In this document: positions 6,542 to 15,792 of the stretch, piece after piece | Numbering within the stretch: the stretch's first letter is position 1 | How the letters are laid out: each line of letters begins with the position of its first letter | Assembly: GCF_004799445.1 (NCBI RefSeq) | Contig: NZ_SSNA01000214.1 | Span: 1-57,696 of the forward strand | Reading direction: 5' to 3' | DNA: 57,696 bases | From: Bradyrhizobium sp. | Lineage (GTDB): Bacteria > Pseudomonadota > Alphaproteobacteria > Rhizobiales > Xanthobacteraceae | The notes under the pieces: model-generated | What the model saw: only the letters and a program-made list of their open reading frames with translations | Database searches by the model: none | What the model was told of the DNA's origin: nothing | Translations under genes and position numbers: made by a program

Positions 6542-9286
6542 CTAACGCTCCTGTTTGCGGAGCAGCAGAATGCTGAACGAGGTCAGAACCGGGACAAACA
6601 CAATCAGCGCGAGCAGATCGACGCCAAGATCCGCAAAGCCCAACCCCTTGGTGAAGGTACCGACGCTGATCGGCACGAAATAGGTCATGGGAAATCCGCG
6701 GCCGATGATTTGGGCCCCTCCGGCGAGCGAGGATACCGGCGTCATCATGCCGGCGAACTGGGTCGCAGGCAGAACGGTCAAGATTGCGGTCCCGAACAGC
6801 GCGGCGATCTGGGTTTTCGTGAATGCTGAAATCAGCATGCCGTAGCCGGTCATCGTCGTCACATAGACCAACACGCCCAGGAGCAAGGCTGGAAAGCTTC
6901 CCTTGAGCGGTATCTGGAACACGAACAGCGCCATCAGCAGCATCAGGGTGAAGTTGGCCATCGCTACCGCGATATAGGGCAGCTGCTTGCCGATCAGGAA
7001 TTCGAGCCGGGTCACCGGCGTCACATAGAGGTTGGTGATTGAGCCGAGTTCCTTCTCCCGGACAATCGCCAATGCCATCAGGATCGCTGGAAACAGTGCG
7101 AGCATCAGCGACATGGTTGAAGGCACCATCGCATAGATGCTGTCGAAATCCTGATTGTACTTGAACCGGGTTTCGATGGTCGCGGGCGGGGATACGGCGG
7201 GTTGGGTCGTCTTCACCGCCGGATCCCGCAGGTACAATTGGTGCATCCCCTGGAGATAACCGCGGATGGTTTCGGCCCGAAACGGCATCGCGCCATCGAT
7301 CAGGGCGCTGACCCAGACCGGACGACCGCGCTTGATATCGACGCCGAAGTTGGGTGGAATTTCAATCGCCGCCGAGATGTCGGCGCTCTTAAGGCGCTTG
7401 TCGAGCTCGTCGTAGGTGCTGAGCGGCGCCTTTTCCACGAAATAGGTCGAGCCTCTGAGTTCTTCCAGATAGGCGCGGCTCTCGTGACTTTGATCGCGGT
7501 CGAGCACTGCAAAGGACAGGTTATTGACGTCCGTCGAGACTCCGAATCCGAATACCAGCATCAGAAACGTCGTTCCAAGCAGGCTGAACCCGAGCCGGAT
7601 CGGGTCGCGCAATAGCTCAAGGGCCTCCCGGATCGTGTAAGCGAGCAAGCGCTGCAAGCTGAACACGGGATGATCCGGCTTCGTGGATCGCACCTGATCC
7701 AGGAGCACGCGCGGTTTGGCAAACTCCTGGATCGTGGAAGCGCGGGGTCCCGATGCCGTCTCGAGATAGCCGATGAACGCCTCTTCAAGGGTGGCGGCGC
7801 CGCGAGCCCTGGTCAGTTCAGCCGGCCTTCCCGTCGCCAGGACGCGTCCGGAATCCATCAGCGATACTCGGTCGCAGCGTTCAGCCTCGTTCATGAAGTG
7901 GGTCGACACAAAAATCGTCACGCCTTGATTGCGCGACAGATCGATCAGCGCTTCCCAGAAACGGTCGCGCGCAAGAGGATCGACACCCGACGTCGGCTCA
8001 TCGAGGATGAGTATTTCCGGCTCATGGACGATGGCGATGGCCAGCGAGAGCCGTTGGCGAATTCCCAATGGCAGATCCAGCGTTCGCTGATCGAGATAAT
8101 CTTCAAGGCCGAACTGTCCGACCAATTCGGCAATACGCTGCGCCGCCTTTTGCGTCGGCAGATGAAAAATGCGCGCGTGAAGATCGAGGTTTTGCCGGAC
8201 CGTAAGTTCGGTATAGAGGGAGAATGACTGCGACATGTAGCCAACGCGATAGCGCGAGCTGATGTCGTTGGCGTCGAGGACCTTTCCGAACAGAAGCGCC
8301 TCGCCGGCCGAAGGCGACAGCAAGCCTGTCAGCATTTTCATCGTCGTGGTCTTGCCGCAGCCGTTGGAGCCGAGAAAGCCGAAGATCTCGCCACGTTCGA
8401 TCGTGAAGTTCACCCGGTCGACGGCGGTGAAATCGCCGAAGCGGCAGGTCAGGTCGCGGGCTGTGATAATCGGCTCGTTGTCGAAAATCCGAAGCGGCGG
8501 TATCTGGAGGGATCGCGAGCCGTTACGCAGCTCTTCCGGAAGCAGCGCAATGAAAGCCTCTTCGATCGTTATGGCCCCGGTGCCGTCCCTGAGTTCGGCG
8601 GGCGATCCGGTTGCCAGAACCTTCCCGCCATTCATCGCCGCCAGCCAGTCGAAACGCTCGGCTTCTTCCATGTAGGCGGTCGCGACGATCACGCTCATGC
8701 CCAAACGGCGAGACCGTATGCGGTCGATCAGCTCCCAGAACTGCCGGCGTGAGAGCGGGTCGACGCCGGTGGTGGGTTCGTCCAGGATCAGCAAATCGGG
8801 ATCGTGAATGAGCGAACAGCACAGACCGAGTTTCTGCCGCATGCCGCCTGACAGCTTCTTCGCCGGACGATCCTCAAATGGCGCCAGGCCCGTGCTGTCG
8901 AGCAGTTCGGCAATGCGCCAATTGCGCTCGTCGCGCGATTGTCCGAACAGTCGGCCAAAGAACTCGATGTTCTCGCGGACGCTAAGGTCCGGATAGAGAT
9001 TCTTGCCCAACCCCTGCGGCATGTAGGCGATCCTGGGACACACCGACGACCTGTGACTGGCGTCTGCGATGTCGCCGCCGAGGACAATGGCGCTGCCGGA
9101 CTGATTTTGACGTGCGCCCGCGATGATGCCGAGAAGTGTGGATTTCCCTACTCCATCGGGACCGATCAGCCCGACCATGCAATCGGCCGGTATGCTGATT
9201 GTTACGCCGTCCAGCGCTTTGACCTTGCCATATCTTTGCGTCAGGCCATCAAGCACGGCGACGAAGCCGGCCTGCCCCCCCGTCAC
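6542..9286 (-). CDS. rbbA: RbbA/YhiH-like fused ABC ATPase-ATPase-permease
   Basis: A 914-residue fusion, close to the usual ~911 of RbbA. ATPase domain 1 has Walker A GPDGVGKST (42-50), signature LSGGM (145-149) and Walker B LLILDE (165-170). Domain 2 has Walker A GSNGCGKTT (306-314), signature LPLGI (405-409), Walker B ILILDE (425-430) and H-loop His463. An ABC-2 permease follows from ~550 to the end. Domain 1 has Ala in place of the H-loop His (ATAY, 202-205) and domain 2 has a degenerate signature, so only one of the two composite sites looks fully competent; I believe this is usual for the family. It starts in an ATGA overlap with the HlyD-type gene. Ribosome association is described for the E. 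coli homologue; here the operon context points to export. Confidence 0.9.
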   Translation of the reverse strand: MTGGQAGFVAVLDGLTQRYGKVKALDGVTISIPADCMVGLIGPDGVGKSTLLGIIAGARQNQSGSAIVLGGDIADASHRSSVCPRIAYMPQGLGKNLYPDLSVRENIEFFGRLFGQSRDERNWRIAELLDSTGLAPFEDRPAKKLSGGMRQKLGLCCSLIHDPDLLILDEPTTGVDPLSRRQFWELIDRIRSRRLGMSVIVATAYMEEAERFDWLAAMNGGKVLATGSPAELRDGTGAITIEEAFIALLPEELRNGSRSLQIPPLRIFDNEPIITARDLTCRFGDFTAVDRVNFTIERGEIFGFLGSNGCGKTTTMKMLTGLLSPSAGEALLFGKVLDANDISSRYRVGYMSQSFSLYTELTVRQNLDLHARIFHLPTQKAAQRIAELVGQFGLEDYLDQRTLDLPLGIRQRLSLAIAIVHEPEILILDEPTSGVDPLARDRFWEALIDLSRNQGVTIFVSTHFMNEAERCDRVSLMDSGRVLATGRPAELTRARGAATLEEAFIGYLETASGPRASTIQEFAKPRVLLDQVRSTKPDHPVFSLQRLLAYTIREALELLRDPIRLGFSLLGTTFLMLVFGFGVSTDVNNLSFAVLDRDQSHESRAYLEELRGSTYFVEKAPLSTYDELDKRLKSADISAAIEIPPNFGVDIKRGRPVWVSALIDGAMPFRAETIRGYLQGMHQLYLRDPAVKTTQPAVSPPATIETRFKYNQDFDSIYAMVPSTMSLMLALFPAILMALAIVREKELGSITNLYVTPVTRLEFLIGKQLPYIAVAMANFTLMLLMALFVFQIPLKGSFPALLLGVLVYVTTMTGYGMLISAFTKTQIAALFGTAILTVLPATQFAGMMTPVSSLAGGAQIIGRGFPMTYFVPISVGTFTKGLGFADLGVDLLALIVFVPVLTSFSILLLRKQER

Positions 9287-10419
9287 GGCGAGCCTTTCAG
9301 GTTTTCAGGCCACGCGACATCCGGATCGGCGCGAAGGTAGGCGACCCCAGGCAAGCCGCTCCGTACCGACTCGGCGTGAACGCGAGAACGCTCGGGATCG
9401 ATCCGCACGCGAATCCGAAACATCAGCTTGTCGCGCTCGCTCTGGGTTTCCACCGTCTTCGGGGTGAACTGCGCCTGGCTCGCGATGAAGGAAACCTTCG
9501 CCGGAATCGGTATATTCGGATAAGCGTCGAGCAAGATCCGCGCGTCGGTGCCGACCTTGATTTTTCCCGATTCCAGGGTGGGCAAGTAAATGTCCATGTA
9601 GACATACGAGATGTTCAGCATCGTGAAGACCTTGCCGCCGGCCGGAAGCACTTCGCCGATATTCGCCAGCCGATACTGAATCCGGCCGTCGAGCGGAGCC
9701 ACCAGGTCATTGTCGTTGATATTCACGGTGTAGAGCCCGACGTCGTGCTGGTTGGCTTCCAGCAGGCGTTCAGCTTGTGCAACCCTGTTGGTCGCGGCGT
9801 TTAACGCCGCGTTCGCACCGTCGAGGGCTTGTTTGCGTTGATCGAATAGTTCCTTTGTCGCCCAGCCGTTCTTCAGCAGGCCCTCGGTCCGCTCCAGCTC
9901 CTGCGCCGCCAGCGTCCGCTGCGTCCGCTGCTGCTCCAGATTGGCGGTGGCTTCGGCGATCGTTTGCCGCGCCTGCTCCACCTGCGCCTGGGATTTCTTG
10001 AGTGACTCCTGCAGGTCCCTGCTATCCATGCGGGCCACCACCTGTCCCGCGGTGACCATGTCGCCGATGTCGGCGCGTAGTTCCGCGATCCGGCCTGGAA
10101 ACTTGGTGCTGATATCGATTTCATCGGCTTCAAGTCGGCCGTTACCAAAACTTATGCCCGGGGGCAGTTGCGACTGAGAGTGCTTCCACCAATAGACGCC
10201 GCCTCCTCCAGCGGCGAGAAGGACCGCAAGAAGCCCGACCGAGAACCGCAGCCGCCGGCTGTTCCGCGCCGGTTTCAAAGGTACGGTCACCGGCAGATTC
10301 GAGGTCGCGACGACGGGGCGAGCCTTCTCATCGGTAGTGCCGGCGGCTTCGCCGGTGCGCGTATTCGTCGACTTCTTCTTATCGATATCATCCATTAGCG
10401 GCTGCAACTTCGTCTCCAC
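9283..10419 (-). CDS. HlyD/EmrA-family membrane-fusion (adaptor) protein
   Basis: A 378-residue periplasmic adaptor. Residues ~56-80 form a membrane anchor (LRFSVGLLAVLLAAGGGGVY). After it come the biotinyl-lipoyl-like half-motifs (GRIAELRADIGDMVTAGQVVARMD and the return strand VAPLDGRIQYRLANIGEVLPAG), separated by a ~100-residue coiled-coil hairpin rich in Gln, Glu and Ala. A GTG at 10419 opens the frame; an ATG at 10395 (MDDIDKKK) is an equally possible start. It is the first gene of the three-gene ABC export operon and should link the inner-membrane ABC components to an outer-membrane channel encoded elsewhere. The 139 bases upstream are shared with the divergent proton ATPase gene. Confidence 0.9.
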   Translation of the reverse strand: METKLQPLMDDIDKKKSTNTRTGEAAGTTDEKARPVVATSNLPVTVPLKPARNSRRLRFSVGLLAVLLAAGGGGVYWWKHSQSQLPPGISFGNGRLEADEIDISTKFPGRIAELRADIGDMVTAGQVVARMDSRDLQESLKKSQAQVEQARQTIAEATANLEQQRTQRTLAAQELERTEGLLKNGWATKELFDQRKQALDGANAALNAATNRVAQAERLLEANQHDVGLYTVNINDNDLVAPLDGRIQYRLANIGEVLPAGGKVFTMLNISYVYMDIYLPTLESGKIKVGTDARILLDAYPNIPIPAKVSFIASQAQFTPKTVETQSERDKLMFRIRVRIDPERSRVHAESVRSGLPGVAYLRADPDVAWPENLKGSP

Positions 10420-10558
10420 AAAGCAATCTCATTTCTGTTGAGAGAATTTGGCACTGGTCTGTCGGGCGGGTATTGAGCGATATCAAACGACGCGCGGCCG
10501 CAGGCCTTAAGGGGAACCTGACCCTGCCCAAATGATTGGCTTTTTGCCCTAAAGACCT

Positions 10559-12892
10559 ATGGAAACTTTGATCACGGGACTTTCTGGCGCAGAAGCGAAG
10601 CGCAGGCTTGGGCAGTTTGGCCCCAATGTCACCCCGGATGTCGCCGTTCATCCGGTGCGCCTGATTCTGGCCAAATTCCTGGCGCCAGTTTCAGTGCTGC
10701 TGGAGATCGCGATCGTCCTTCAATTGGCGCTCGGCGAATATGTCGAGGGCGCGATCATCGGCGTTCTCTTGGTATTCAATTCGGCCATTGGCGTTTTCCA
10801 CGAGAACCGAGCCCAGTCGACGATCGCGGCGCTCAAGTCAGGACTAGCACTCAGAGCTTCGGTCCTGCGTAACGGCGTTTGGGCGATTTTGCCGGCCGCT
10901 GAACTTGTGCCGGGGGATATCGTCAAACTCAGCCTCGGAACGGTAGTCGCCGCGGACGTCCGGATTCGCGATGGTTCGATCCTGCTCGATCAATCCATGC
11001 TCACCGGGGAGTCCCTGCCCGTGGAAGCCGGGCGCGGCACCGAGACCTATGCCGGTGCGTTGGTTCAGCGCGGCGAAGCGATCGCCGAAGTGCTGGCCAC
11101 CGGGGTTCGCACCAAATTCGGCCGCACCGCGGAGCTCGTGCGCACGGCCTACGTGGTCAGCACCCAGCAAAAAGCGGTGTTTCGCGTCGTTCGCAATCTT
11201 GCCGGCTTCAACGGCGCCGTCACCGTGCTGCTGATGGCCTACGCCTACCACATCGGGATGCCGCTGGCGGAGGCCATTCCGCTGGTGCTCATCTCGGTTC
11301 TGGCCTCGGTTCCGGTGGCACTGCCCGCGACCTTTACGCTTGCGACCGCGATCGGCGCGCAAGCCCTCACACGTGTTGGCGTGCTTCCGACCCGCCTCTC
11401 CGCGGTCGATGAAGCCGCGAGTCTCGATGTGCTTTGCATTGACAAGACCGGCACCCTGACGCGCAACGAACTGGCCGTGGCCGCGATCCGCGCGATGCCT
11501 GGCTTCGACGAAGCCCATGTCTTGGCGCTCGCCGCGCTAGCCAGCGCCGAGGGTGGCCGGGATCCCGTCGATACCGCGGTACAGGCCGCCGCAGCCTCGC
11601 AGCAAATGAACTTGCTTCAAAGCGGCACCGGCCTTCCCACCGTCACCAGCTTCACGCCGTTCGACCCGGCTACCAAGATGTCGGAAGCGCGCGCGCTCGA
11701 CGGCGATGGCAACGCGCTGCGCATCGTCAAAGGCGCCTTCGCGGTGGTGTTCGGGCTTTCGCAACCGGCGCCGGCCGCGGAGCAGGCTGCCAATGAACTG
11801 GAAAGACACGGCCATCGGGTCCTCGGCGTCGCGATCGGGACCGAAACCGCCATGCGCCTCGTCGGACTCGTGGCCCTCAGCGATCCGCCGCGCAGCGATT
11901 CAAGGGAGATGATCGATCACTTGCGCGCGCTCGGGATTCATACCGTGATGGTGACCGGGGACGCGGCGACGACCGCTGCCTTCGTCGCCGACGCGGTCGG
12001 ATTGACCGGCGCCGTTTGTCCGCCGGGCGGGATCAACGATCGGCTTGGCCCCGAAGATTTCTCGGTTTTCGCTGGCGTGCTGCCCGAAGACAAGTTTCGC
12101 TTGGTCAAAGCGTTTCAGAGCCGCGGTCACACCGTCGGCATGTGCGGCGACGGCGCGAACGACGCGCCGGCCCTGCGTCAGGCCCAGATCGGCATCGCGG
12201 TGTCATCGGCCACCGACGTCGCCAAGTCGGCCGCGGGTATCGTCCTCACCGAGCCCGGGCTTGCCGGCATCGTCGCCTCGGTTCGGGAAGGCCGGATCAC
12301 ATTCCAGCGGATCCTGACCTATGCGCTGCGGTCGATCGTTCACAAATCCCGGCAGGTGTTGTTTCTCGGATTCGGCCTGATCCTGACCAAGCACGCGATC
12401 CTGACGCCGACGCTCATGGTTATTTCGATGATCACCGGCGATTTTCTCGCAATGTCGTCAACCACCGACAATGTCCGTCCCTCGCCCATGCCAAATTCCT
12501 GGCGGATTGATCATCTCACCATTGTCGGCATTATCATTGGACTTTTCGATCTCGCCTTCTGCGTCGTCATCCTGGCCTTCGGTTCGATGGTGATGCACTT
12601 TGACATCGATACCTTGCGCACGTTGACGTTCGTTACGCTCGCATGCAACGGCCAGGCTGTATTTTATGTCGTCCGCGAGCGAAAACGCATCTGGTCTTCG
12701 CGGCCGAGTCTGCTGGTGATCCTCTCAAGTATCGTGGACGGCTTGGTCATCGGCACGCTGGCGCTGGCCGGAATATGGATGACGCCGCTCGCGCCATCGG
12801 TCGTCGCGGGAATTTTGGCCACGGCCATCGCCCTTGCCTTGGTCATGGACCAGATCAAGGTGTGGCTCTACGCCCGGTTCAAGATGGTTTAG
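10559..12892 (+). CDS. P-type H+-ATPase (plasma-membrane P3A type)
   Basis: A 777-residue P-type ATPase that pumps protons out at the cost of ATP. Visible motifs are TGES (149-152, actuator), PVALP (252-256, membrane ion site region), DKTGTLT (295-301, phosphorylated Asp295) and GDGAND (530-535, hinge). No CPx or heavy-metal-binding domain is present, and the PVALP form fits the proton-ATPase group rather than copper or calcium pumps. The N-terminus is short, but the cation-ATPase N domain (LSGAEAKRRLGQFGPN) is complete. It is divergent from the ABC export operon, so the two may share regulatory sequence. Such pumps in bacteria are linked with acid or energy stress; the physiological role here is inferred. 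Confidence 0.92.
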   Translation: METLITGLSGAEAKRRLGQFGPNVTPDVAVHPVRLILAKFLAPVSVLLEIAIVLQLALGEYVEGAIIGVLLVFNSAIGVFHENRAQSTIAALKSGLALRASVLRNGVWAILPAAELVPGDIVKLSLGTVVAADVRIRDGSILLDQSMLTGESLPVEAGRGTETYAGALVQRGEAIAEVLATGVRTKFGRTAELVRTAYVVSTQQKAVFRVVRNLAGFNGAVTVLLMAYAYHIGMPLAEAIPLVLISVLASVPVALPATFTLATAIGAQALTRVGVLPTRLSAVDEAASLDVLCIDKTGTLTRNELAVAAIRAMPGFDEAHVLALAALASAEGGRDPVDTAVQAAAASQQMNLLQSGTGLPTVTSFTPFDPATKMSEARALDGDGNALRIVKGAFAVVFGLSQPAPAAEQAANELERHGHRVLGVAIGTETAMRLVGLVALSDPPRSDSREMIDHLRALGIHTVMVTGDAATTAAFVADAVGLTGAVCPPGGINDRLGPEDFSVFAGVLPEDKFRLVKAFQSRGHTVGMCGDGANDAPALRQAQIGIAVSSATDVAKSAAGIVLTEPGLAGIVASVREGRITFQRILTYALRSIVHKSRQVLFLGFGLILTKHAILTPTLMVISMITGDFLAMSSTTDNVRPSPMPNSWRIDHLTIVGIIIGLFDLAFCVVILAFGSMVMHFDIDTLRTLTFVTLACNGQAVFYVVRERKRIWSSRPSLLVILSSIVDGLVIGTLALAGIWMTPLAPSVVAGILATAIALALVMDQIKVWLYARFKMV

Positions 12893-12938
12893 CAAGGCTG
12901 CCCGCGACCACCCTGAGGCCCGGCTGGCTCCTCCGGGT

Positions 12939-13208
12939 TCAGTTCCGCCTTGAGGTGTCTTTCGGCGCTGCGGCAAAAGTCACGCCGATCCGCTTTTGCT
13001 GGATCCACACGATGCTGCATTCGTGGATCGAAGAGTCGCTCGCCATCACCAGGCGAAAGTGCGGAGGAACGAAGGCGGGATTCTCGACATCGATGGCAGC
13101 GCCCTCGGGTGAGATATTTCGCACCATGCAGCTCATGACGGATCCCCCGGACGAGACGTAGGCCGGTTCGTTTATTTCAGTCCGCGGGTGCTTTCGCTTC
13201 TCTTCCAT
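12939..13208 (-). CDS. PilZ domain protein (c-di-GMP binding)
   Basis: An 89-residue single-domain PilZ protein. The RxxxR motif is RKHPR near the N-terminus and the (D/N)xSxxG motif is NISPEG in the middle; together these bind cyclic di-GMP in the family. The start MEEKRKHPR at 13208 was chosen over an ATG 45 bases upstream because PilZ proteins usually begin directly before RxxxR and AAGG lies about 9 bases ahead. It is convergent with the proton ATPase gene (46-base gap) and stands alone, so the process it controls cannot be told from context. Confidence 0.88.
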   Translation of the reverse strand: MEEKRKHPRTEINEPAYVSSGGSVMSCMVRNISPEGAAIDVENPAFVPPHFRLVMASDSSIHECSIVWIQQKRIGVTFAAAPKDTSRRN

Positions 13209-13561
13209 CGGCCCGAGCCTTGATCCCAACTCACCGGGCGAGATTAGCGCCAAACCTTAAACAAATTAACCGCCGTTGCTTCGATCCAAATGAATCGGAA
13301 GCTGTAAGCGCCATTTTTTGCCGCACCGGCCGACGAAATCCGATCGGGCTCGCACGCCTGCGGGGGGCTTGGCTCCGGGCCTAATCTGCCCGGAGCAACA
13401 TGGGGCCGGCGGAAACCCGGAACGGCTGATGGCTTTTTGCACAAGGACCCCCGCGTGTCGCCAGGCTTCCGCCGGCCGCATTCGCAGGTTAGCTTTGTCG
13501 TCACCGCCGGTGCGTAGGCGCGACGCCGGCTCAACCAACATGCGCCAACGGGAAAAACGCC
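13209..13561. other. Divergent gap of 353 bases between PilZ and MFS genes
   Basis: This holds the promoters for the PilZ gene and the MFS transporter. Frames open here are short and not convincing. A perfect 9-bp hairpin (13372-13396) is the only structure I can name. Confidence 0.4.
13372..13396. other. Perfect hairpin upstream of the MFS gene
   Basis: GCTCCGGGC (13372-13380) pairs exactly with GCCCGGAGC (13388-13396) around CTAATCT. There is no T-run on either side, so it is not a standard terminator; it could be a leader structure or a protein site. Confidence 0.4.
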
Positions 13562-14935
13562 ATGTTCGAGATACTCGATCGACGGACGAGTCTGACCGGT
13601 AACCAGATCAAGATCCTCGTTGCGGCCATCATCGGCGACGCGCTCGAATTCTTCGATTACTTTCTGATCGGCTTTGTGCTCGCCTTCCTGATTGGACCTT
13701 GGAAACTGACCTTCGGCCAGTCCGCCACGGTGCTGATGAGTTCCGGTATTGGCGCCATCATCGGCGCCTATGTCTGGGGTTGGCTTGCCGATCGCATCGG
13801 CCGTCGCAAGGTCTTTATCGGCACCGTGCTAAACTTCTCGATCGCGACCGGCCTGTTGTATTTCACGCCCGACAATGGCTGGATCTACCTCTCGGTGATG
13901 CGTTTTTTCGTCGGCGTCGGTGTCGGCGGGCTCTATTGCGTGGATCTGCCGCTGGTGCAGGAATTCATGCCTTCCTCCAAGCGCGGTTGGGCCGGCGGCC
14001 TTGTCACCTGCGTCATCCCGCTCGGCGTTGGCCTCGGCGCCGTCTTGGGTTCGTTGGTCGGCAGCGGCGAGTGGCGGCTATTGTTCGCCGTTGGCGTACT
14101 GCCCGCCCTGCTCGTGCTGTTGGTTCGTGTCTGGGTCCCGGAGTCGCCGCGTTGGCTGTGTCGCCAGGGCCGCTATGAGGAGGCGCGCAACTCGCTGGGC
14201 TGGGCGCTGCAGATGGCGCCGGCATCGCTGCCGTTGCCGACGGCCGCAGACGCCGGCCCGATCGTCAGCAGCAACTGGCTTGACCTTTTCAAATATCCGC
14301 GAAGCCTGATCGTCTCATGGCTCGGCAATGCCGGCGCGCAGACCGGCGTCTACGGGATCACGCTCTGGGCGCCGGCGCTGTTTGTGGTGCTGCTGAAGGT
14401 CACACCGCAGGAAGCCGCCAAGATGATGATCCTGCTCAGCGTCTTCGGCTTCGTGGGGCGTCTGTCGTTCTCGTTTTTCTCCGAACTGATGGGCCGCCGC
14501 AACGCCGGTGGCCTGCTGGGCTTCGGCGCGGGGGTGCTGACCATCGTGGCCGGTTACAATTACAATGCCATGTTCATGGGCGTATCGGCGTTCTGGCTGC
14601 TGCTGGCAGTGGCTTTCTTTTTTGCCGACGGCGGCTTTGCCATCGTCGGGCCCTACGCGGCGGAAGTCTGGCCGTCGCATCTGCGGACCTCGGGCATGGG
14701 TTCGGCCTACGGCTTCGGCGGCATCGGCAAGATCATTGGGCCGGTGGGCCTCGCCTTGATCGTAGGCTCGGGCAATTATCTCAAGCCTGACGTGCCCTTA
14801 CCGGAGATTCCTCTTGCTTTCGTTTATCTCGGTTGCTGGTTTTTGATGGCCGGGACGGTGTATTATTTCTTTGGGCTGGAGACCCGGGGCAAGTCGATCG
14901 AACAGATCGACAGGGAACTGGCGGTCTCCACCTGA
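13562..14935 (+). CDS. MFS transporter, metabolite:H+ symporter type
   Basis: A 457-residue major facilitator with about 12 hydrophobic segments. The family signatures are present: the loop 2-3 motif WGWLADRIGRRKVF, the loop 4-5 region (PLVQEFMPSSKRGWAGGL) and the second-half repeat GRLSFSFFSELMGRRNAGG. The opening GDALEFFDYFLIGFV matches the GxxxEWYDF-like start of carboxylate and aromatic-acid symporters of this superfamily. It likely imports an organic acid with protons across the inner membrane. A VOC-family enzyme gene follows 79 bases later on the same strand and could act in the same catabolic route. The substrate is not determinable. Confidence 0.88.
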   Translation: MFEILDRRTSLTGNQIKILVAAIIGDALEFFDYFLIGFVLAFLIGPWKLTFGQSATVLMSSGIGAIIGAYVWGWLADRIGRRKVFIGTVLNFSIATGLLYFTPDNGWIYLSVMRFFVGVGVGGLYCVDLPLVQEFMPSSKRGWAGGLVTCVIPLGVGLGAVLGSLVGSGEWRLLFAVGVLPALLVLLVRVWVPESPRWLCRQGRYEEARNSLGWALQMAPASLPLPTAADAGPIVSSNWLDLFKYPRSLIVSWLGNAGAQTGVYGITLWAPALFVVLLKVTPQEAAKMMILLSVFGFVGRLSFSFFSELMGRRNAGGLLGFGAGVLTIVAGYNYNAMFMGVSAFWLLLAVAFFFADGGFAIVGPYAAEVWPSHLRTSGMGSAYGFGGIGKIIGPVGLALIVGSGNYLKPDVPLPEIPLAFVYLGCWFLMAGTVYYFFGLETRGKSIEQIDRELAVST

Positions 14936-15014
14936 TTGCTGCACCAAACCAATCCGTCGGCACCTGCGGACGCGGGCACCGATGCGACCTGATCTTTGTC
15001 TGGGGAGAAACACC

Positions 15015-15416
15015 ATGCCGCTCGGCGGACTGCAACATTACACTATCGAACCCGCGGATCTCGAGCGCAGCAAGGACTTCTATTGCGAGGTGCTCGGTTT
15101 GCAGAACGGCGACCGGCCGCCGCTCGATTTCCCCGGCTACTGGCTTTATTTCGGCGGTGTGGCCACCGTGCACCTGATGGGCACGCGCCAGCCGCGCGAA
15201 GGCATCGTGGTGCGCGGCACCGAGAAGAAATACGAAGACACCGGCCGCCTCGACCATATCGCTTTTGCCGCCACCGATGTTGAAGGGGTACGCAGGCGTT
15301 TGCAGTCCAAAAACGTCGCATTCCGCGAGAGCATCGTGCCGCGCACCGGCGACACGCAGTTTTTCCTTTACGACCCCGACGGCGTCGGCGTGGAGCTGAA
15401 TTTCCCGAAGACCTGA
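15015..15416 (+). CDS. VOC-family (glyoxalase/dioxygenase superfamily) protein
   Basis: A 133-residue protein with two beta-alpha-beta-beta-beta units typical of the vicinal oxygen chelate fold. Likely metal-ligand regions are LQHYTIEP (His8), then RLDHIAFAATD in the second unit, and the C-terminal VGVELNF with Glu. The ATG at 15015 follows GGGGAGAA, a good ribosome binding site; the longer frame upstream overlaps the MFS gene and is not credible. Likely a metal-dependent lyase, isomerase or dioxygenase for a small organic acid, perhaps working with the upstream transporter. A strong terminator follows 15 bases after the stop. Confidence 0.87.
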   Translation: MPLGGLQHYTIEPADLERSKDFYCEVLGLQNGDRPPLDFPGYWLYFGGVATVHLMGTRQPREGIVVRGTEKKYEDTGRLDHIAFAATDVEGVRRRLQSKNVAFRESIVPRTGDTQFFLYDPDGVGVELNFPKT

Positions 15417-15431
15417 GACCATCCGGACACG

Positions 15432-15464
15432 ACATCGCGGCCCGCTGGCCGCGATGTTCTGTTT
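15432..15464 (+). terminator. Rho-independent terminator after the VOC gene
   Basis: ACATCGCGGCC (15432-15442) pairs perfectly over 11 bases with GGCCGCGATGT (15447-15457) around the tetraloop CGCT, followed by TCTGTTT. Confidence 0.85.
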
Positions 15465-15792
15465 GGCACGGTCCGCGGCGAGCCAAATCGCGACAAGGTC
15501 ATGACCCAGCCATATCTCGGGCGCGAAGCGGTCAGCTTTTCTTCAATTTTGCATGACGAGTTGAAGGGCCGCACCGCTGCGGCAGGATAGCCGGGTGCCG
15601 CGCCTTCCACCTACCCCAGGGCCTGTGCGCCCGGCTATTCGCGGGCGCAATCGCCCTGGCGGCGGGCGGCCGCGGGGATTTCGTCGACGTCAGCCGGGCC
15701 ATGCTTGCGGCCCGGTGGCCTTAAAGGCGTTTCTCAGCGCCAGCCGCTACCCCCGGTATCCAGTCCGAGGGCATGCTTCGCTCAACAGCGCC
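15465..15792. other. Convergent gap of about 330 bases
   Basis: It lies between the VOC terminator and the end of the LTXXQ gene. It is GC-rich with several imperfect palindromes and carries one diverged copy of the interspersed repeat (15725-15791). No gene is supported. Confidence 0.4.
15725..15791. repeat. Interspersed hairpin repeat, copy 1 of 3
   Basis: Begins AGGCGTTTCTC, contains CCAGTCCGAGGGCATGCTTC and ends in an AACAGCGC arm that can fold back on the start. It shares the central GTCCGAGGGCA(T/G)GCTT block with copies at 32672-32738 and 54351-54420; this copy is the most diverged. Confidence 0.5.
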
